Positions 35,781 to 45,067 of a stretch of 64,000 nt of DNA are shown piece after piece (position 1 is the stretch's first letter; every line of letters begins with the position of its first letter). A program made the translations under genes and the position numbers. The notes below the pieces were generated by a model that saw only the letters and a list, made by a program, of their open reading frames with translations, had not been told where the DNA came from and made no database searches. This stretch comes from Sphingomonas sp. Leaf242 (GTDB lineage: Bacteria > Pseudomonadota > Alphaproteobacteria > Sphingomonadales > Sphingomonadaceae). The DNA lies in contig NZ_LMLW01000001.1 in the NCBI RefSeq assembly GCF_001422045.1, forward strand, positions 380,972-444,971. Direction: 5' to 3'.

Positions 35781-36413
35781 TTATGATTGTGGTCGGATCG
35801 ACTGCAGAAGCGCGTTGGCGTCGGGCAGTGCGTAGAAGAGTTTGCCGTCGCGGCGGACGATCAGCGCGGTCTCGCCGGCGGCGATGGCGTCGGCATCGTC
35901 GTGCGGCTCGACCATGATGAAATGCGCCTGGCCGTGCTGGTCGACGATCTTCGCGCGGGCCGGCGATCCGCGTCGGGCGGTGCCTTCGAGGATGGTGCCG
36001 CGGCGGCGGAGGAAGTCGTCGGTCGAGATCACGCTGGTCTCGAAGCCGGGCATGATCCGGGCGAGGCCGTTGGCGGCCAGCGTGTTGAGCAGGCTGCCAA
36101 TGATCAGCGCGCCACCCGAGGCGAGGCCCCAGTGCAGCGGGCCGCCGGTCATCGCGGTCGCGCCCTGCTGGATGGCGATGCCAGCCAGCGTGAAGCAGCC
36201 AAGGAGCGAGGTCAGCCAGATCAGGATCGGAAGTTCATGGCCCAGCCCGAGCCAGTCGAGCACGCCGCCGCCATCGGCTTCGGCATGCATATCGGCGTGA
36301 AGGTCGAGATGACCAAGTCCCAGTCCGATCGCCTCGATCAGCCCGATCCCGATCATCACGACGAACGCAATCGCGAAGGGTACGTAGGCGGGCGTCAGGA
36401 AGATCGTGAACAT
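35781..36413 (-). CDS. yqiJ: YqiJ/NfeD-like OB-fold membrane protein
   Basis: A 210-residue inner-membrane protein. It starts with a hydrophobic segment ('IFLTPAYVPFAIAFVVMIGIGLIEAIGLGLG'), has two more hydrophobic helices ('ILIWLTSLLGCFTLAGIAI', 'WGLASGGALIIGSLLNTLAANGLA'), and ends in a soluble beta-rich OB-type domain ('GTILEGTARRGSPARAKIVDQHGQAHFIMVEP'). This is the usual architecture of the YqiJ partner of YqiK flotillins. ATG 36413 is used because the upstream codons to 36536 are polar and unlike the family. It is the first gene of a likely yqiJ-yqiK-phyH operon. Confidence 0.88.
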   Translation of the reverse strand: MFTIFLTPAYVPFAIAFVVMIGIGLIEAIGLGLGHLDLHADMHAEADGGGVLDWLGLGHELPILIWLTSLLGCFTLAGIAIQQGATAMTGGPLHWGLASGGALIIGSLLNTLAANGLARIMPGFETSVISTDDFLRRRGTILEGTARRGSPARAKIVDQHGQAHFIMVEPHDDADAIAAGETALIVRRDGKLFYALPDANALLQSIRPQS

Positions 36414-36709
36414 AGGCCGTAGTGCTGGTTCGGGTTCTGCATCGGCAACTGGGTAGCGGACAGACGATAACGCTTCGTTGCGAAACGCCGACCGATCCGG
36501 TCTTTGCACGCCATGTGTCGATACTCCCCGGAGCAAGGCTAGCCCTACGCCGAGGCATTCGCAACGCGGGCCAAGGGAAACCGGCCGGGTTTGGATTCAT
36601 CCTCTGCACAGGATCTGCACGACAAGCGAACGGATCGCGCACGGACCTCGCGATCGGTCGATCACAGAACCACGGCAAAGCCGATCCTCGACAATCGGGG
36701 AGTGCGAAG

Positions 36710-38311
36710 ATGAATCGTCATGGAAGTCTGGTGGGCAAGATCTGCGCTGCCCTGGCGCTGATCGTCCTCGCGGAGATACTGATCGACGATGGCAATGGCG
36801 CCGTTCTTGGCGGGTTCGCGTTCGCCTGGATCACCGCCCTGTTCCTGACGCGACGGGCGATCTGGAATGACCGATCGGCGCGACTGGCGTTGGTTGCCTG
36901 CGTCGGACTGGCGGTGGTGCTCCTCGACGATCCAAGCGTCCTCGGCTGGGTTCTGTTCTGGGCGGCGGTATCGCTAGCCGCACTCCTGCCGCGTCACGGG
37001 TTCGACGATGCGCTCGCTTGGGCGCGCAGGCTCGGCTGGCATGCGATGTCCGCCGTCGTTGCGCCGCTGAAGGATGTTGCGCGGCTGTCGATGGTCCGCC
37101 AGCGTCGAGGGCCATCCTCCGGCGGCATCCGCGCGATCGGGGCTGTCGTTGCGTTGCCCTTGGTGGGCGGCGTGGTTTTCCTTGCGCTGTTCGCGAGCGC
37201 CAATCCGCTGATCGGTCAGGCGTTTTCGCAGATCGTGTTGCCGGATTTGTGGGCGGTGACCTGGCGGACGCTGTTCGGGCTCTGTGTGCTGGTTACGATC
37301 TGGGCAAGCTTGCGGCCAGGTCCGCCCACGACGCGGGCATCGCGTTTTGACGATTGCTCGATCAGCATGGCGTTCGAGCCGGGTGTGGGCACGCTGATCC
37401 TGTCGCTCGTGACGTTCAATGTGATTTTCGCAGTCGAGAATGCGCTCGACATCGTGTTCCTTTGGAGCGGCGCAGGACTGCCTGCGGGTGTGACGATGGC
37501 GGACTATGCGCATCGTGGTGCGTATTCGTTGATCGTGACCGCATTGCTCGCCGCGGTGTTCGTGCTGCTGGCATTACGTCCGTGCAGTGCCGCTGCGGCG
37601 AGCCCGCTGGTGCGGCGGCTGGTGACGGTGTGGATCGTGCAGAACCTGCTGCTGGTGGCGTCGAGTGCATTGCGAACGCTCGATTATGTCGACGCCTACG
37701 GGATGACGGTATTGCGACTGTCCGCGCTGGCTTGGATGGGGCTGGTAGCGACGGGGCTGGCGCTGATCGGCTGGCGATTGCTGGCAGGCAAGTCGGCTTC
37801 GTGGCTGATCAACGCCAATGCGCTGGCGGCTGTCACGGTCTTGGCGGGGGCGAGCGTCGTCGATCTTGGTGCGACCGCAGCGGCGTGGAATGTGCGCACG
37901 ACGCTCGCCAGAGGTAAGGCGGGACCGCCGCTGGACCTCTGTTATATGGCGCGGCTCGGGTCATCGTCGCTGGTCTCGCTGGCGATGCTGGAGCAGCATG
38001 CGAAACAGCCCGATCTGCGCGACCGGCTGGCGTATCTGCGGTGGGAAAGTCAGACCGAAACTGCGGACGGGCAGGCCGATTGGCGCCGCTGGACGCTGCG
38101 CAACGCAAGGCGGCTTGCGACCGTCCGGGAGATGTTCGGTACCAATGCGCCGCGTTTGCGGTCCGCGCCGGACGGACGGAACTGCGACGGGCTGATCCTG
38201 CTGCCGCCGAAGGTGGAGGTCCGGTCAGCGCCGCCGTCCGCTCCAGCGCCGCAGACGCCCGCGCCTACCACGTCGGCACCAAAGCCGTTGACGCCGGGTG
38301 CGCAACAATGA
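36710..38311 (+). CDS. DUF4173-family polytopic membrane protein
   Basis: A 533-residue protein with about twelve hydrophobic segments, for example 'ICAALALIVLAEILI', 'AIGAVVALPLVGGVVFLALFASANPLIG' and 'LVTFNVIFAVENALDIVFLW'. Features around 'ADYAHRGAYSLIVTALLAAVFVLLAL' match the DUF4173 family. The C-terminal ~130 residues are soluble, ending in a Pro/Ala-rich tail. Function unknown. GGGGAG lies 7 nt before ATG 36710. Its stop overlaps the response regulator start (ATGA), linking the three genes 36710-40607 as one operon, so it may be the output or input membrane partner of the two-component system (inference). Confidence 0.85.
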   Translation: MNRHGSLVGKICAALALIVLAEILIDDGNGAVLGGFAFAWITALFLTRRAIWNDRSARLALVACVGLAVVLLDDPSVLGWVLFWAAVSLAALLPRHGFDDALAWARRLGWHAMSAVVAPLKDVARLSMVRQRRGPSSGGIRAIGAVVALPLVGGVVFLALFASANPLIGQAFSQIVLPDLWAVTWRTLFGLCVLVTIWASLRPGPPTTRASRFDDCSISMAFEPGVGTLILSLVTFNVIFAVENALDIVFLWSGAGLPAGVTMADYAHRGAYSLIVTALLAAVFVLLALRPCSAAAASPLVRRLVTVWIVQNLLLVASSALRTLDYVDAYGMTVLRLSALAWMGLVATGLALIGWRLLAGKSASWLINANALAAVTVLAGASVVDLGATAAAWNVRTTLARGKAGPPLDLCYMARLGSSSLVSLAMLEQHAKQPDLRDRLAYLRWESQTETADGQADWRRWTLRNARRLATVREMFGTNAPRLRSAPDGRNCDGLILLPPKVEVRSAPPSAPAPQTPAPTTSAPKPLTPGAQQ

Positions 38312-39030
38312 TCCTGTGCCCGATGCCCCGCACTATCCTGGTTGTCGATGACGATCCTCATATTCGCCAGTTGCTCGTGTTCGCGTTCGACAAGGCCGGG
38401 CTCGGCGCGATCGAGGCGGCGGACGGCGAAGCCGCGCTGGCGCTTGTCGAGACGCATGCGCCCGACCTTGTTGTGCTCGACATCAACATGCCGCGGATGG
38501 ACGGGCTGGAGGTGTGTCGACGCCTTCGTGGTGGTGAGGGCAGGGCGGACATACCGATCCTCTTCCTGTCGAGCCGCGACGACGAGATCGACCGGGTACT
38601 CGGCATCGAACTCGGCGCCGACGACTATGTGGTAAAGCCGTTTTCGCCGCGCGAGGTGGTAGCGCGGGTCATGGCGATCCTGCGCCGCACGTCCGCACGG
38701 GCACCGAACACCGAGGACGGGCGCGATCTGTCGCACGGTCGGTTGCGGCTTGACCTGGAAGGCTGGCGCGCGCTCTGGGGCGAGGTCGAGATCGCGCTAA
38801 CCGTTACCGAGTTCCAGATCCTCCGGCTGCTCGCGTCGATGCCGGGTCGGGTATTCAGCCGCGACGCGATCATCGACCGGCTGCATGGTCCCGGTTTCGC
38901 GGTTACCGACCGGACGATCGACAGCCACATCCGCAACCTACGCGGCAAGTTCGCGAAAGCTGGCGCCGATGACCTGATCGAGACGCGCGCCGGGATCGGC
39001 TATCGTCTCGGATCGTGCACGGGCGCGTGA
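38308..39030 (+). CDS. OmpR-family response regulator
   Basis: A 240-residue two-component regulator. The receiver domain has 'ILVVDDDPHIRQLL', phospho-acceptor Asp58 in VVLDINMPRMDG, and the conserved 'SSRDD...GADDYVVKPFSPREV' with the Lys. A linker leads to the OmpR-type winged helix with 'LTVTEFQILRLLASMPGRVFSRDAIIDRLHG' and 'DRTIDSHIRNLRGKF'. ATG 38308 overlaps the DUF4173 stop; a second in-frame ATG at 38323, just before PRTIL, may be the true start, in which case the phospho-acceptor would be residue 53. It is followed in overlap by its histidine kinase. The regulon is unknown. Confidence 0.93.
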   Translation: MILCPMPRTILVVDDDPHIRQLLVFAFDKAGLGAIEAADGEAALALVETHAPDLVVLDINMPRMDGLEVCRRLRGGEGRADIPILFLSSRDDEIDRVLGIELGADDYVVKPFSPREVVARVMAILRRTSARAPNTEDGRDLSHGRLRLDLEGWRALWGEVEIALTVTEFQILRLLASMPGRVFSRDAIIDRLHGPGFAVTDRTIDSHIRNLRGKFAKAGADDLIETRAGIGYRLGSCTGA

Positions 39031-40607
39031 TCGGCAGGGTCAAGGACTGGGCGAAACGCCACTGGCCCCGGTTGCGATTGCGGACGATCCTGTTCGCGAC
39101 ATTGTTCCTAGTCGCCGCGCTACCCGGCTTCGGCGCGGTCTTCCTGCGCGTCTACGAGAACACGCTCGTCCGCCAGACCGAGGCGGAACTGGTCGCGCAG
39201 GGCGCGGCGCTGTCCGCGACGGCGGCGGCACTCTGGCCTGCCGCACCGCCGGGTCGGGTTGCGCCTCGCGAGGTTGCAGGCGACGACACCCCCTATAGCG
39301 CACAGGCGCCCGCATCCGGTATCGACCTCAGCACGACGCCGATCCGCGCGGAGCGGCCACCGGTTGCGGTCGGTACGAGACCATCGCCCGATGCGGTGGT
39401 CGTTGCCGCGCGGCTTTCGCCGATCATGGACGCGACCCGGTCCGCCACGCTGGCCTCGATCATCCTCCTCGATCGCAACGGCAGCATCGTCGTCGGGAGT
39501 TCGGCCGTCGGCAGCTACGCCGCTCTCCCCGAAGTTGCCGTTGCACTTGCTGGGCGCGCCACGACCGTGCTCCGCCGCAACGGGGCATACCGCGCGACGT
39601 ACCGCTTCGAATGGCTGTCCCGAGCCGCAGCGATCCGCGTCCATTACGCGCGCCCGATCCTCGTCGGCGACCGCGTGGTCGGCGTGCTCCTGCTGTCCCG
39701 GTCGGCGCGCGCGCTGTTCAGGGGCCTGTACGAAGATCGCGGCAAGATAGCACTTGGCATCGCCGCGATCTTCGGGATGCTCGTGGTGCTGAGCGGCATC
39801 ATCTCCCGCGGCGTCACGCGCCCGATCGAACAGCTCGGCGCGGCGACGCGCGCCGTCGCGAGCGGCCGCGGTCGGGTCCCCGATCCGCCACCGACCGCGG
39901 CGATCGAAATCCAGGGTCTCTACGCCGATTTCGCGGTGATGGCGGCGGCGATCGAGCGTCGTTCGCGCTATCTGCGCGACTTCGCCCACGCGGTCAGCCA
40001 CGAGTTCAAGACCCCGCTCGCCGGCATCCGCGGCGCAGTGGAATTACTTCAAGATCACCCGGACATGGCCGCGGAAGACCGACGTCGCTTCCTAGCTAAC
40101 GCCGATGCAGACGCCCGCCGTCTCGCGTTGCTGGTCACGCGGCTGCTCGATCTCGCACGCGCCGACATGGCTGAGCGGGGCGAAGAAAGAACCGATGCAA
40201 CACAGGTCATCATGCGGGTTGCCGCTGCTTGGCGAACGACCGGTTTTTCGATAGAAATCATACGCTTGGACGTCCTGCCTGTTGTAACTGTACCAGCAAC
40301 GACCCTGGAAGCCGTCCTCGGGACGCTACTGGAAAACAGTAGGCAGGCTGGTGCCCGATCCGTGACGATCCAATTGTCTAGCACGGATACTCACTTCGAG
40401 GTTCGAGTGAGTGACGACGGACCCGGCGTTCCAATCGCCGATCGGGGGCGGCTGTTCGAGCCTTTCTTCACAACGAAGCGAGATTCAGGCGGCACCGGTT
40501 TGGGACTTGCAATATCTCGGTCTCTAATTGAAGTTCAAAAGGGCAGTCTAAGCATATTGGATAGCGAGCTAACTACCTTCGTTGTCCGTCTTCCCTTGGC
40601 GAATTAG
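39027..40607 (+). CDS. Sensor histidine kinase
   Basis: A 526-residue inner-membrane kinase. The first helix is about residues 19-38 ('LRTILFATLFLVAALPGFGAVF'), a ~190-residue extracytoplasmic sensor follows, then a second helix near 245, HAMP, HisKA with phospho-acceptor His325 in AVSHEFKTPLAG, and an HATPase_c domain with N-box 'LLENSRQAG', G1 DDGPGV and G2 GGTGLGLAISR. The start GTG 39027 overlaps the regulator stop; GTG 39015 is also possible. The last ~400 bp (from ~40180) are clearly AT-richer with different codon use, although the frame and motifs stay intact. This suggests that the 3' part was replaced by recombination next to the defence island. Confidence 0.92.
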   Translation: MIGRVKDWAKRHWPRLRLRTILFATLFLVAALPGFGAVFLRVYENTLVRQTEAELVAQGAALSATAAALWPAAPPGRVAPREVAGDDTPYSAQAPASGIDLSTTPIRAERPPVAVGTRPSPDAVVVAARLSPIMDATRSATLASIILLDRNGSIVVGSSAVGSYAALPEVAVALAGRATTVLRRNGAYRATYRFEWLSRAAAIRVHYARPILVGDRVVGVLLLSRSARALFRGLYEDRGKIALGIAAIFGMLVVLSGIISRGVTRPIEQLGAATRAVASGRGRVPDPPPTAAIEIQGLYADFAVMAAAIERRSRYLRDFAHAVSHEFKTPLAGIRGAVELLQDHPDMAAEDRRRFLANADADARRLALLVTRLLDLARADMAERGEERTDATQVIMRVAAAWRTTGFSIEIIRLDVLPVVTVPATTLEAVLGTLLENSRQAGARSVTIQLSSTDTHFEVRVSDDGPGVPIADRGRLFEPFFTTKRDSGGTGLGLAISRSLIEVQKGSLSILDSELTTFVVRLPLAN

Positions 40608-41091
40608 TGAACGACGAGAGTAGATTCGCCGCAAGCCGATCATCCAAACTAATTTTGGCGTGGTTCTTAGGAGAATCGATCACCTTATTTCCGCATTACG
40701 AATGCGACAGTTTTTGACAAAAACCGCAGAAAACCGTGGGATATTGTCGGCATTATAAGCATCAAAGCGCCAAGATCGACGCATCTGCGATACCAGCGCC
40801 GTACCAGGACTCGGCACGCCTCGACACCGCCGCGACTAGTCGTGCGTGCCTACGAACGAGGCACGCGACGATCACTGCTATGATCACGGTTCGACCAGAG
40901 CCCGGAATGTACCCTGATATAACCAGGGGCCGGTTGGCGCTATCAGGACATGGTGATGACACCTGCCCTATCGCATTAGGGCTCTATCTGTTGCCATTGT
41001 TGCGGACACCATCTCGTATCCACGCATCCAGACCCTGTTTGCCGTGACGGCTGCCACCACAGCGGAATGCTAGAACTAGGAGACATCGAAC
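40608..41091. other. AT-rich non-coding junction before mcrBC
   Basis: A 484-bp stretch with no gene I can support. Composition is lower in GC than either flank on the left. A 103-codon plus-strand frame (40736-41047) lacks a ribosome site and any recognisable motif. The start of mcrB must lie in transcripts beginning here. It marks the left edge of the defence island. Confidence 0.55.
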
Positions 41092-43695
41092 GTGAAGCGT
41101 GAAGCATTTGGGGAGTGGCTGGGCCTTAAAGGCATCTCCACAGTGACACTCCGTCGTTCGTTAGCTACGCGGATCGAACGCGCGCTAACAACGCTGGGAT
41201 ACGCTTCTAACGATCTCGACGATGCTTTCGCTGCGGACGAATTGGCAGGCGCTCTTAATCGGCTTCAAACGCTAGGCCGGACGCTCTCGCTCGGAGAACC
41301 ACTGCCCATTCTCCTGCCGAGCGGATCGCGCAATCCGTCAAGTCGGTTGACGGGCATGGCGGCGGCGCTGCGTAATTACCGGGACTTTGCTGCTGGCAAG
41401 CCTGCGGTTCCCGATGCTGAAGATGCACAGAAAGAAGCTGTGTGGCTCGTTACGGCTCGCCACGGAGACGAAGATGGACTCGCTGGCTTTATTGAGAGAG
41501 GGGAATGGTCGCTCGTATACGAAGGCCGCTACAGCCAGAAAGTTCGAGAGATGCAGCCTGGTGATCGAATCGTGATGCGGGATTACCGGTCGCGCTCGGT
41601 CGAACCACCGTTTGAAACCAACGGTGCGGGCGTTTCTTCGATGGTCATCCGAGCTATGGGCACGATAACCCAGAACCGGAATGATGGACTATCGGTTGCC
41701 GTGGATTGGGATGAAATTTCGGAGCCCCGGACTTGGTTTTTCTATACCAATAACGAGACGGTGTGGCGCCTCCCGGAAAATGAACACTCCATAAGACTGA
41801 TCGCCTTTTTGTTAGATCGGGAGGAGCAAGATTACGCTTGGTATCTCGCGCGACCATATTGGCGCGATCGGCTGTCTTCTGGCGGGAGCGATGCCGATCG
41901 TATCCGGCGACATGCACTGGAAGAGTTTATCGAACCGGCGAGAGCGCGGGGCGATGCCTCGGTGACTATCGGGGTGCGCGCAGTAAACGAAGCACTCGGC
42001 CTAAAGGACGGATGGCCAAACATCTGTCAGGCTCTTGAAGGACGCAAATTCCTCGAAATGGCCGCCCTTGCTCCCCCCAATCGGATCGGCAAACCGATGA
42101 GTTCCGCAACGAGCTTTCGGTTCCTTCTGGCTGAAGCATCCGTTGCGTGGTCTCCAGATCCGACAAATCTAATCCTTTATGGCCCGCCCGGCACCGGGAA
42201 GACCTACGCCACCGCGCGTGAAGCGGTTCGATTGTGCACGGGCATGGAGATGGACGACAGCGATCCAGTAGCGCGGGCTGCACTCATGATGGAGTATGAG
42301 CGTCTCGTCGGCACCGGGCAGATTGCGTTCGTCACCTTCCATCAATCCTATGCATATGAGGATTTCGTAGAGGGCCTACGTCCCCCGTCGGGGGGTGAGG
42401 CTGCTGAGGGAGGGCCAGGTTTCCGGCTCGATGTCCGGCCAGGACGTTTTCGCGAAATCGCCACTTTGGCGGAGCAGGCGCGCAAGCGTGCATGCGAACA
42501 CCATAGCGTTGCCGATGGAAATCTGGCCGGCCGACGCTTTTGGAAAATGGGGCTTGGTGCAATTGGCACTGAAAATGATGTCTACCAAGCGTGTATAGAC
42601 GGCAGGTTCGTAGCCCTTGGCTGGGGCGGCGATCTCGATTGGAGCGATCCTCGTTTCACAAGTCTCGACGCGATGAGAGACGAATGGCAGGTGCACTTTG
42701 CCGCCGATCAGCACCCCGACGATCAGCAGCCGAGCCAGACCGGACAAACCTGGACCTTTCGAAACGCCATGCAAAACGGAGACATTGTCGTCGTTCCGTA
42801 TGGCAACACCGCATTCCGCGCGATTGGCCAGGTCACTGGTGAATATTATTTCGAACGAAGCGATCTCGGTACTTATAGCCAGCGCCGGCAGGTACAGTGG
42901 CTACTTACGCTCGACGAGCCACTTCCTCTAGATCTGATCATCGACGGCAAGTTTACGATGCGGACGTTGTATGAGATCGACGACACGCGCATTCGGCACG
43001 CTGCCCTCGAACGGCTCTTGGGTAGGGCGGATGATGGGTCTGACAACCGAACGCCGGATCAGTTTGTGCTAGTGATCGACGAGATCAACCGCGCGAACAT
43101 CTCCAAAGTTTTTGGTGAGCTGATCACGCTGATAGAGCCCGACAAACGGCTGGGTCGACCCAATGCATTGACCGTAAAGCTGCCTTATTCGCCAGGCGAC
43201 TTCGGCGTGCCAGCAAACCTTCATATCTTGGGCACGATGAACACGGCCGATCGCTCGATCGCGCTGCTCGACACGGCACTTCGGCGTCGGTTCGATTTCA
43301 AGGAGTTGATGCCAGAACCGGAAAAGCTCGCGGAAGCTGCCAAGCGAACCGGTATAGATCTCGTCGCCCTGCTCGGTGCAATAAACGACCGGATCGAGTA
43401 TCTCCATGATCGCGAGCATCAGATAGGCCACGCCTTTTTTATGCCCTGTATCACGAGAAACGATGTGGACCTTGTTTTGCGCCGTAAGGTCATTCCGCTG
43501 CTTCAAGAGTATTTTTACGAGGATTGGGAGAAGGTCGCTCAGGCACTCGGCGACGGAGAGGCCGTAAAGACGGGCCAAGGGCGTTTCCTAACGCGAAAGA
43601 TTCTAGCCCCCCCGCCTGGCGTTGAGGATCAGCGCGACGAACGGTGGCGTTGGACGATCCGGCCGGCCTTTGATCTACCACTCCTGAACGCATGA
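41092..43695 (+). CDS. mcrB: McrB-type AAA+ GTPase restriction subunit with PUA/EVE-like modules
   Basis: An 867-residue motor subunit for modified-DNA restriction. The AAA+ core has Walker A GPPGTGKT (364-371), Walker B LVIDEINR with Asp663/Glu664, and the McrB signature MNTADRS with 'LLDTALRRRF'. Two regions look like PUA-superfamily (EVE-like) base-recognition folds: one N-terminal (about 135-215, 'WLVTARHGDEDGLAGFIERG', 'MQPGDRIVM', 'VIRAMGTI'), and one inserted between Walker A and B (about 480-610, 'FWKMGLGAIGTENDVYQACIDG' with ALGWG). GTP use is inferred from the family. mcrC overlaps its stop (ATGA). Codon use is AT-richer than the chromosome on its left. Confidence 0.9.
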   Translation: MKREAFGEWLGLKGISTVTLRRSLATRIERALTTLGYASNDLDDAFAADELAGALNRLQTLGRTLSLGEPLPILLPSGSRNPSSRLTGMAAALRNYRDFAAGKPAVPDAEDAQKEAVWLVTARHGDEDGLAGFIERGEWSLVYEGRYSQKVREMQPGDRIVMRDYRSRSVEPPFETNGAGVSSMVIRAMGTITQNRNDGLSVAVDWDEISEPRTWFFYTNNETVWRLPENEHSIRLIAFLLDREEQDYAWYLARPYWRDRLSSGGSDADRIRRHALEEFIEPARARGDASVTIGVRAVNEALGLKDGWPNICQALEGRKFLEMAALAPPNRIGKPMSSATSFRFLLAEASVAWSPDPTNLILYGPPGTGKTYATAREAVRLCTGMEMDDSDPVARAALMMEYERLVGTGQIAFVTFHQSYAYEDFVEGLRPPSGGEAAEGGPGFRLDVRPGRFREIATLAEQARKRACEHHSVADGNLAGRRFWKMGLGAIGTENDVYQACIDGRFVALGWGGDLDWSDPRFTSLDAMRDEWQVHFAADQHPDDQQPSQTGQTWTFRNAMQNGDIVVVPYGNTAFRAIGQVTGEYYFERSDLGTYSQRRQVQWLLTLDEPLPLDLIIDGKFTMRTLYEIDDTRIRHAALERLLGRADDGSDNRTPDQFVLVIDEINRANISKVFGELITLIEPDKRLGRPNALTVKLPYSPGDFGVPANLHILGTMNTADRSIALLDTALRRRFDFKELMPEPEKLAEAAKRTGIDLVALLGAINDRIEYLHDREHQIGHAFFMPCITRNDVDLVLRRKVIPLLQEYFYEDWEKVAQALGDGEAVKTGQGRFLTRKILAPPPGVEDQRDERWRWTIRPAFDLPLLNA

Positions 43696-44987
43696 CCCGC
43701 CACCTTATTCGTCTACGGGAATGGGAGCGTGTCAGGATTGGCGAAGGGCACCTCACGCCTACCCGTGCCGACGCTCTCCTTGCTGCTGCGCGCGCTTCCG
43801 ATCTTGGCGGCGAAGAGGGAACGCGCATACTCGTTCATGCCGGTTCGCAAATCGCTACACGACAAGTCGTCGGACTTATCTCAGCCGGTGATTGCCAGCT
43901 GGAGATCTTACCGAAGATCGATGGCGTCGAAAGCGATGCCGGCGTTCGGGACCGGCTCGTTCACATGCTTGCTGAAGTATATGACCTACCAGTGGCGACA
44001 GGCGCGGCGGCGGCGCTCGGCGAACAGAATGATACACTTCTCGAACGCCTAATCAGGCTGTTCGCAGATCGGCTGATCGACGCAGCGCGCGCTGGACTAC
44101 CGCGCCGCTATCAGCAGCGAGAGGAAGATCTTCCAACACTACGGGGACGGCTCGCGATCATGCGACAGTTCACCGCACTGGCGACGGATCCGACACGTCT
44201 TGCCTGTCGCTACGACGAGCTGTCACGAGACATCCCCCTCAACCGAATTATGAAAGCTGCTGTAACGCGTCTTCGGGCGTTGGCCCGCGGGGCAGAGACG
44301 CAACGCCGGCTCGGCGAGTTGGCCTTCGCCTATGATGACGTTGCCTCCATAGGGCGGCGCAGTTTGCCTTGGAGCCAGCTTCATCTCGATCGTAGCGATC
44401 GACGGTGGCGCCCCCTTATTGATCTTGCCCGCTTGCTGCTCGGCGATCGCTTCCAGACGACCAGCGCAGGCAAGGAGGAAGGCACCGCGCTACTCTTCGA
44501 GATGCATGTGCTATTTGAAGCCTACATTGCACGCGTCTTGGCCAGGGAGCTGCTCGGAACCGGTCTGCGTGTCGTGGCTCAAGGCGGCTTACGCTTTTGT
44601 CTCACCGAATTGGATGGTGATGGGCGGCTGGGGAAAGACCGTTTTCAAACGCGTCCTGACATCCTGATTAAGCGCGGCGAAGTCGTCGTCGCGATTATTG
44701 ATACAAAGTGGAAACGGTTGAGCCCTCGCATCGACGACGCGAAGCAAGGTGTATCGCAAGTCGACGTCTATCAAATGATCGCCTACGGCAGGCTTTACGA
44801 CTGTTCGAACCTGATTTTATTATACCCGTGGCATTCAGAAATTGATGCCGACGACGAACCACAGCGCTATGCGGTGCGCGGCGGCAGCGACACCCTGAGC
44901 ATCGTAACCGTCGACGTCGCACGAAGTGGACGTGAAGCGGGACGGCAGGTCGCTGCCGCGCTAACGGCATTGGATATTGGCAATTAA
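43692..44987 (+). CDS. mcrC: McrC nuclease subunit
   Basis: A 431-residue endonuclease partner of McrB. The N-terminal McrC domain holds 'VGLISAGDCQLEILPKID', typical for the subunit that binds the McrB ring. The C-terminal PD-(D/E)xK site is read as Asp323 in RPDILI and Asp337-x-Lys339 in 'VAIIDTKWK', then 'DVYQMIAYGRLYDCSNLILLYP'. It should cut DNA once McrB translocates from modified sites. The start overlaps the McrB stop codon, giving coupled translation. Composition matches mcrB. It converges on hsdM, with a hairpin between them. Confidence 0.92.
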   Translation: MTRHLIRLREWERVRIGEGHLTPTRADALLAAARASDLGGEEGTRILVHAGSQIATRQVVGLISAGDCQLEILPKIDGVESDAGVRDRLVHMLAEVYDLPVATGAAAALGEQNDTLLERLIRLFADRLIDAARAGLPRRYQQREEDLPTLRGRLAIMRQFTALATDPTRLACRYDELSRDIPLNRIMKAAVTRLRALARGAETQRRLGELAFAYDDVASIGRRSLPWSQLHLDRSDRRWRPLIDLARLLLGDRFQTTSAGKEEGTALLFEMHVLFEAYIARVLARELLGTGLRVVAQGGLRFCLTELDGDGRLGKDRFQTRPDILIKRGEVVVAIIDTKWKRLSPRIDDAKQGVSQVDVYQMIAYGRLYDCSNLILLYPWHSEIDADDEPQRYAVRGGSDTLSIVTVDVARSGREAGRQVAAALTALDIGN

Positions 44988-45004
44988 AGCCCGAACCCGG
45001 GCTT
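44987..45004. terminator. Hairpin between mcrC and hsdM
   Basis: A 7-bp stem (44987-44993 with 44998-45004) and a 4-nt loop separate the convergent genes. On the minus strand it is followed by TTTAATT, so it mainly suits the hsd operon. Confidence 0.6.
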
Positions 45005-45067
45005 CATCCAATACAACGCAATCGCTACCAAATCCATTTGGCTGCATTCGCGGCAACAGCTAGTCGC

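Noticed and set aside
40788..40800. 13-mer CGATACCAGCGCC, also at 29506-29518, containing an operator half-site
   Set aside because: Only half of the palindrome is present and no sugar gene is nearby; chance similarity is likely.
40736..41047. Possible 103-residue gene in the gap before mcrB
   Set aside because: No ribosome site, no hydrophobic or domain pattern, and compositionally unlike its neighbours' coding frames.
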